A DNA stretch of 7,684 nt from Chloroflexota bacterium (lineage in GTDB: Bacteria > Chloroflexota > UBA11872 > VXOZ01). The notes beneath the pieces were generated by a model. The model saw only the letters and a list, made by a program, of their open reading frames with translations, made no database searches and was not told the DNA's origin. Positions 3,873 through 7,684 of this stretch are shown in pieces; within the stretch, counting starts at the first letter, position 1, and each line of letters begins with the position of its first letter. The translations under genes and the position numbers were made by a program. The DNA lies in NCBI GenBank assembly GCA_009839775.1, contig VXOZ01000334.1, forward strand, positions 1 through 7,684. Direction: 5' to 3'.

Positions 3873-6149
3873 ATGAGTCGCTTTCATTCTACCCATGCGA
3901 CACCTCTCGCCAGCTTCGAGCCCTCCCTGGAAGACGCGCCGAGGCACTCGCCACGCTTGGTTGGTGCGATCTTCCTGTTCTTCTTCTTGCTGTACGTCCT
4001 TACCGGCGGCGGTCATGCGTATAGTCCGGAAGGGGACTCCGCGTTTGCCACGGGCCGGAGTTTCCTTTTGGACCGGGAGAACGCGGACCTGAGGCAGGAC
4101 TATAGCGAACTCGCCTCATGGGAAATCGGGCTGCCGCTCTTGCTGCAGCCTGCCTTGGTCCTCGGCGCCATCCTCGATCCTTTGCTACCCCAAAAAGACT
4201 CTCTGGGGCACGAAGGGCGTTCGTACACGCTCGCGGACTATCCCGTGCTCGCGCGGCAGGGGACGCCCAATACCCTCAATAACCTATACCTTCGCCTTGA
4301 GGACACGCGCGCCAGGGGACTCGTGATTTTTTCTTATCTTGAGGCATCTCAAGATATCCAGGACGGTACGCGTATCGCCACGGTAACGTTGGATACCACG
4401 CCTGCGGGCAGGTTCTTTGGCGAGATGAAAGCCGGGGTAGACACCGCGGAAGGAGCATACGATCACCCTGACGTGCTTGGGAAAGTAGCCCATGCCAAAG
4501 CCAACGCAGTGGCGCGCCGCCTTGGCGTGCCTCGCTCCAGCATTTACGTTTCAGAGTTGCAATTTCAGCAGCGCGTGGACGTTAAGAGCGTCGCCATTCA
4601 ATACCATGCCCAAAAAGGCGCGCTCCACATCGTTTCCCTGAACCTCATAGACGCCGAAACCGACGAGCCAATCTTGATCGGCGCAAGCGGAAGCATATGG
4701 TCGGAGCAGGAAAACACTGCGTACTTCCTGCGCTTGTTCGCGCTCTTTACGAACGCTTGGGTGACCGCTCTCAGCGCGGTGCTCCTGTTTCTCATAACGC
4801 GCCGCTTGGGCTACCACAGCCAAGTCGCTCTGGCCCTGACCATCCTCTTTGGACTGGCCACACTGGCGTGGACGTATGCGAAATTCGACTTTGCTGAACC
4901 AGGCATAACCCTCGCCCTGCTGGGCACGGTCTACTTCCTGCTGCGGGGTATCCAAGACCAGCAGTTGGGTTGGGTGTTCGTGGCGGGACTCATCGTCCTG
5001 GGCGGAATCTCCATCAGATTCGTCACGGCGCTGAATCTCGTTGTCCTGGCCCCACTACCGGCGCTGGTTACGCTGCAAAGCTCCCAAGGCCTCCTGCGGT
5101 CGCTTGCCTTAGCTTTTGCGCGTACGCTCGTGTTTCTGGCCCCGGTCGGCATACTCGGCGCGTTGGCGCTCGCCGCGCTCGTATCCGTATTCGGTGTGCC
5201 CCTCCCCGAGCCGGCGGACGTGGTGGAGAACATTACGAACTGGCTCGACCTGCCAATCTGGATCGGCCTGTACGGCAACGTGCTCAGCCCGGGGAAGAGC
5301 GTCTTTCTCTATGCACCGCCTCTCATTCTCGCCCTCTTCGGCAGCCTGCCGTTCATCGCGCGCCACAAGTGGTGGGCGCTTCCCTGCGTAGGCATACCCG
5401 TGCTCTACCTGCTCCTCTATAGCAGCGTAGGAACCTGGTATGGCGGCAGTAGCTGGGGTCCGCGTTACTTGGTTCCCGCCGTACCGCTCTTGCTGATCAT
5501 GGCCGCGCCCATCCTCGAAAAAGCGCTCTTCGACAACGGCATAAGGGAATTGCGCGCCGCCGTGGCGCTCGGGGCCGCCGGCCTTGGCATGCAAGTCATC
5601 GCAATTGCCAAGCACTTTGACCTGTACTTCGGTCTTCTCCGTTCCCAAGTCCTGCCGCAGATTCCTGAAAGCGGCGCTTTTCTGGCCGGACGTATGGGGC
5701 AAGCGTATTACACCCATCCTACGACTCTGCTGCTGGATAAGGAGAACATCCTCTATCTCTTTGCAGCGCCATTCTCACCCATCTTTGCGCACCTCTGGAT
5801 GCTCGCGGCAGACATCGCGGACCTCTTTCTGCTTGCAATGCCGGATGTCTTGCAGACTGTGCTCGGTCGTCCTCCCTGGACGTTGCTGGGCGTGGCCATT
5901 TGGCCGCAGCATCCGGAGGCCATCCTGGGACTGGACTTCTGGTCGCTGACTTTGTGGCGAGAGTATACCAACCACCTCTTCCTACTCATCATCGTGATGC
6001 TGGTTGTACTCGCCTTGCAAGCGGCTGCCATCTACTGCTGGACCTGGCTGTGCCGGACATTTGAGCTCAGGCTGCGTCTCTATTGGAGCGGGATTATCGG
6101 GTTAGCGACGTTCTTTGTTCTGTTCGACGCCGCCCACATACTCCAATAA
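3873..6149 (+). CDS. Polytopic membrane protein, GT39/ArnT-like lipid-linked glycosyltransferase candidate
   Basis: I chose the ATG at 3873 (758 residues), which follows the promoter. The frame is open back to 3723, but that would overlap aroA and add a basic, non-conserved stretch. TM1 spans about 29-44 and is followed by YSPEGDSAF (50-58), the acidic first-loop position used by GT39/ArnT-type GT-C enzymes; a second hydrophobic segment is at 86-101. A soluble insert of about 180 residues (103-285) follows, including AGVDTAEGAYDHPDV (187-201). Many further membrane segments run from 286 to 755. NVLSPGKSVFLYAPP (469-483) and GGSSWGPRYLVPAVP (524-538) resemble conserved stretches of large bacterial GT-C-like membrane proteins. 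The probable role is transfer of sugars from a polyprenyl-phosphate donor on the outer face of the membrane; donor and acceptor are unknown. It lies 65 bp after aroA, seemingly under its own promoter. It could be a non-catalytic membrane protein of the same fold. Confidence 0.7.
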   Translation: MSRFHSTHATPLASFEPSLEDAPRHSPRLVGAIFLFFFLLYVLTGGGHAYSPEGDSAFATGRSFLLDRENADLRQDYSELASWEIGLPLLLQPALVLGAILDPLLPQKDSLGHEGRSYTLADYPVLARQGTPNTLNNLYLRLEDTRARGLVIFSYLEASQDIQDGTRIATVTLDTTPAGRFFGEMKAGVDTAEGAYDHPDVLGKVAHAKANAVARRLGVPRSSIYVSELQFQQRVDVKSVAIQYHAQKGALHIVSLNLIDAETDEPILIGASGSIWSEQENTAYFLRLFALFTNAWVTALSAVLLFLITRRLGYHSQVALALTILFGLATLAWTYAKFDFAEPGITLALLGTVYFLLRGIQDQQLGWVFVAGLIVLGGISIRFVTALNLVVLAPLPALVTLQSSQGLLRSLALAFARTLVFLAPVGILGALALAALVSVFGVPLPEPADVVENITNWLDLPIWIGLYGNVLSPGKSVFLYAPPLILALFGSLPFIARHKWWALPCVGIPVLYLLLYSSVGTWYGGSSWGPRYLVPAVPLLLIMAAPILEKALFDNGIRELRAAVALGAAGLGMQVIAIAKHFDLYFGLLRSQVLPQIPESGAFLAGRMGQAYYTHPTTLLLDKENILYLFAAPFSPIFAHLWMLAADIADLFLLAMPDVLQTVLGRPPWTLLGVAIWPQHPEAILGLDFWSLTLWREYTNHLFLLIIVMLVVLALQAAAIYCWTWLCRTFELRLRLYWSGIIGLATFFVLFDAAHILQ

Positions 6150-6418
6150 CCTGGCTCGCGGCCCGGAGTACCCCGCAGCGGCTCTTGCCGAGACAAGGAG
6201 ACAGGGAGCATGGCGCGCCAAGGCGCGGCAAATGTTGCTCTTAGCCAGGAGTCCCTATTGAGCGCATCGGGCGACGGTTCGTGAATCAGCCCTCCGCCTA
6301 ACGACGAAGAACTGCAGGGAAGGGAAGGCGAGAGAGGCGGTTCGCTCCGAGACGAGCCACCTGCAAACAAGAGTTGCGCGGTTCAGGCGCAGGATCTACC
6401 ACAGTCGAACCAACAAGC
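6150..6418. other. Convergent intergenic region with no supported gene
   Basis: This 269-bp gap lies between two converging genes. It contains a distant 7-bp inverted repeat, CCTGGCT (6150-6156) and AGCCAGG (6243-6249), and a small GC hairpin near 6214-6224 (GCGCC/GGCGC), neither with a T tract. A 24-codon ORF starts at ATG 6210, 9 nt after AAGGAG (6195-6200), and ends at TGA 6282-6284. It has no recognisable features. I see no tRNA or other RNA gene I can name. Confidence 0.35.
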
Positions 6419-6823
6419 TCAGGCACTGCACGCTATGACCTGGACAGCCACCGAACGCCGCGGCCGCGGGCCGTCGAGCTCGACGAAGAAGACGCTCTGC
6501 CACGTACCCAAGACCAGCCGGCCTTGGTGGACTGGGATCATGAGATTGCACCCAACGATGCCGGCCGTGAGATGAGACCGCGCATTGTTATCCAGGCAGT
6601 CATGCCGATATTGGGCTTGGGGCAACAAATCGCGTACAACGGCCTCGAAATCCTGCTTGAGGCCGAGCTCGTTTTCGTTGACAAGTATGCAAGAGGTTGT
6701 ATGCAAACAGAAGACGCTGCAGACACCTTCTTGTATGCCGGATTCCGCCACGGCGTCGTGAAGGTTGCTGGTGATGTCCAACAACTCGGTGGGTTGCGTG
6801 GACGCAACAGTAATCGTCTTCAT
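6419..6823 (-). CDS. yjbQ: YjbQ / UPF0047 family protein
   Basis: The 134-residue protein starts with ATG at 6823 (MKTITVASTQ) and matches the small single-domain YjbQ/UPF0047 family in length and motifs. These are CLHTTSCILVNENE (39-52, with His41 and Glu50), YRHD (72-75, His74), NNARSHL (79-85, His84), GTWQSVFFVELDGPRPR (106-122). The conserved His cluster fits a metal-binding site. E. coli YjbQ has weak thiamine-phosphate synthase activity, and databases often carry that name, but the physiological role is not settled. An upstream TTG (6865) would add 14 residues that do not resemble the family. The Shine-Dalgarno before 6823 is weak (AGAG, very close). It converges on the membrane protein gene and lies 161 bp downstream of the O-antigen ligase gene on the same strand. 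Confidence 0.9.
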   Translation of the reverse strand: MKTITVASTQPTELLDITSNLHDAVAESGIQEGVCSVFCLHTTSCILVNENELGLKQDFEAVVRDLLPQAQYRHDCLDNNARSHLTAGIVGCNLMIPVHQGRLVLGTWQSVFFVELDGPRPRRSVAVQVIACSA

Positions 6824-6984
6824 AGCTCTAATTTCACGATACCACACGACTCCGAGCGGGGACAAAGACGCCGGATAAGAATTTTCTCAGCCTGTGAAAA
6901 GCGCAATGCGTGGTTGCACCAGTCTGACAAGATCCAATTTGACCGAACTTCTTGCACCGTCCTGCGACACCCTTTGCCAAGAGT
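6824..6984 (-). other. Spacer between O-antigen ligase and yjbQ
   Basis: This 161-bp gap lies between two minus-strand genes. I see no intrinsic terminator after the ligase gene and no promoter with two good hexamers. The best AT-rich patch on the minus strand is near 6878-6890, reading GAAAATTCTTATC. Whether yjbQ is co-transcribed with the ligase gene cannot be decided. Confidence 0.3.
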
Positions 6985-7684
6985 TCATTCACCGTATGCC
7001 GTGGCTTCCATATTCGACGCAGCGCGGCGTTCACGTTTTCGGCGCGTCACGTAGACGAGGCCGCACAAGGCCGCCGTCAACCAAAACCAACTCGCAAGAT
7101 CCGGCAAGAAGTAGTAGTTGTCCAGCATCCCGTGAGTTACCGCAGCCAGTTGACTCCCGGCTAAGCCGATGCCTAAAGCGCGCACTTCTCCATCATCACT
7201 GTTGTACGCCAAGCGATGCGTAAACAGAAAAAAGCGCACGAGAAAGCCCGCTATGAATACGAGTCCCACGATCCCAAGCCGCAGCCAGAAGTCAGGGAAG
7301 AGATTGTGCGGATGCGAGAGGTTCGGCTCGCGCCAGGCAGCCGGGTCCACGTAGTCCGCATGGACATAGAGGTAATTGTCCAGCCCCACGCCGGTGATGG
7401 GAAAGTCCGCAAGCATCCGCAGGGACGACTGCGCTTGAACAAGCCGCATGTGCGTCGTCGTGCCAGGCTCAAAACTCACGAGTGAACGCACACGCTCCGG
7501 GCCGAAACTAACGCCACCGGCAAACAGCAGCGCCGCAACTAACAGCACGCCGCCCATGACCCGCACTCTTTGGCGCAGTTCCGGCAAGTACACCCAAATG
7601 AAGAAGAGCAAGATCACAAGACCGGCAACCCAACTTGCCCGAGAGAAACTGCCAAGCAACGCCAGCGCAAGCACACCGGCGAGC
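6985..7684 (-). CDS. O-antigen ligase / polymerase (Wzy/WaaL-type), C-terminal part
   Basis: The frame is open through the right edge (Leu-Ala-Gly precede the first in-window GTG at 7674), so about 232 C-terminal residues are seen and the N-terminal membrane segments are missing. It fits the Wzy_C family. A membrane helix leads into GSFSRASW (SRASW near visible residue 14-18), then another pair of hydrophobic helices. A periplasmic-type loop follows with THMRLVQAQSSLRML and PITGVGLDNYLYV, and the signature HPHNLFPDFW (HPHN at 124-127). Two final helices include HGMLDNYYF (184-192), with a basic tail RRKRERR. Members join or polymerise lipid-linked glycans on the outer face of the membrane using conserved Arg and His residues. 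The acceptor is unknown: lipid, protein or growing polymer are all possible. The TGA stop is at 6985-6987. The gene probably belongs to a polysaccharide cluster that continues beyond the window. Confidence 0.9.
   Translation of the reverse strand, partial: LAGVLALALLGSFSRASWVAGLVILLFFIWVYLPELRQRVRVMGGVLLVAALLFAGGVSFGPERVRSLVSFEPGTTTHMRLVQAQSSLRMLADFPITGVGLDNYLYVHADYVDPAAWREPNLSHPHNLFPDFWLRLGIVGLVFIAGFLVRFFLFTHRLAYNSDDGEVRALGIGLAGSQLAAVTHGMLDNYYFLPDLASWFWLTAALCGLVYVTRRKRERRAASNMEATAYGE

Noticed and set aside
6268..6420. tRNA T-arm-like GGTTCG strings in the convergent gap
   Set aside because: The flanking bases do not form a T stem or an acceptor stem, so no cloverleaf can be built.
6374..7054. 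226-codon plus-strand ORF opposite yjbQ
   Set aside because: yjbQ on the minus strand carries clear family motifs; the plus-strand ORF has none and is antisense shadow.
1..7684. CRISPR array, insertion sequence or integrase-associated attachment site
   Set aside because: No regularly spaced direct repeats, transposase or recombinase motifs, or terminal inverted repeats were seen on either strand.

Overview
The window is GC-rich bacterial DNA. The gene types and motif styles fit a Chloroflexota-like genome: a type I-beta DAHP synthase with an N-terminal regulatory domain, a 'GTSARF'-type EPSP synthase, large polytopic GT39-like membrane proteins and a ricin-type lectin. That placement is an inference from sequence style, not from a marker gene.

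Layout. Bases 3-413 hold the C-terminal end of a secreted-type protein with a ricin-B (beta-trefoil) lectin domain. Bases 504-880 are the regulatory leader of an aromatic amino acid operon. It has a near-consensus promoter (TTGACA, 17 bp, TGTTACTAT) and a 5' stem-loop that overlaps a Shine-Dalgarno site. It also has a 19-codon leader peptide carrying Tyr-Tyr-Tyr-Leu-Phe, mutually exclusive RNA pairings, and an intrinsic terminator with a 10-bp stem and a T tract about 140 nt before the first structural gene. This is the layout of ribosome-mediated transcription attenuation, and it is the most interesting element here.

The operon reads aroF (DAHP synthase, first step of the shikimate pathway), then a small AhpD/carboxymuconolactone-decarboxylase-type protein with CxxCxxxH, then aroA (EPSP synthase, sixth step). 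The second and third genes overlap by ATGA. The leader codons (Tyr, Phe) are those of end products that typically inhibit this DAHP synthase type through its N-terminal domain. The pathway may therefore be controlled twice by the same signals.

Downstream, apparently from its own promoter whose predicted start site falls on the ATG (possibly leaderless), is a 758-residue polytopic membrane protein resembling GT39/ArnT-like lipid-linked glycosyltransferases, with a large extracytoplasmic insert. It converges on two minus-strand genes: a YjbQ/UPF0047 protein and the C-terminal part of a Wzy/WaaL-type O-antigen ligase that runs off the right edge. The right half is thus linked to cell-surface glycans.

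The convergent gap at 6150-6418 has no gene or terminator I can support with confidence.
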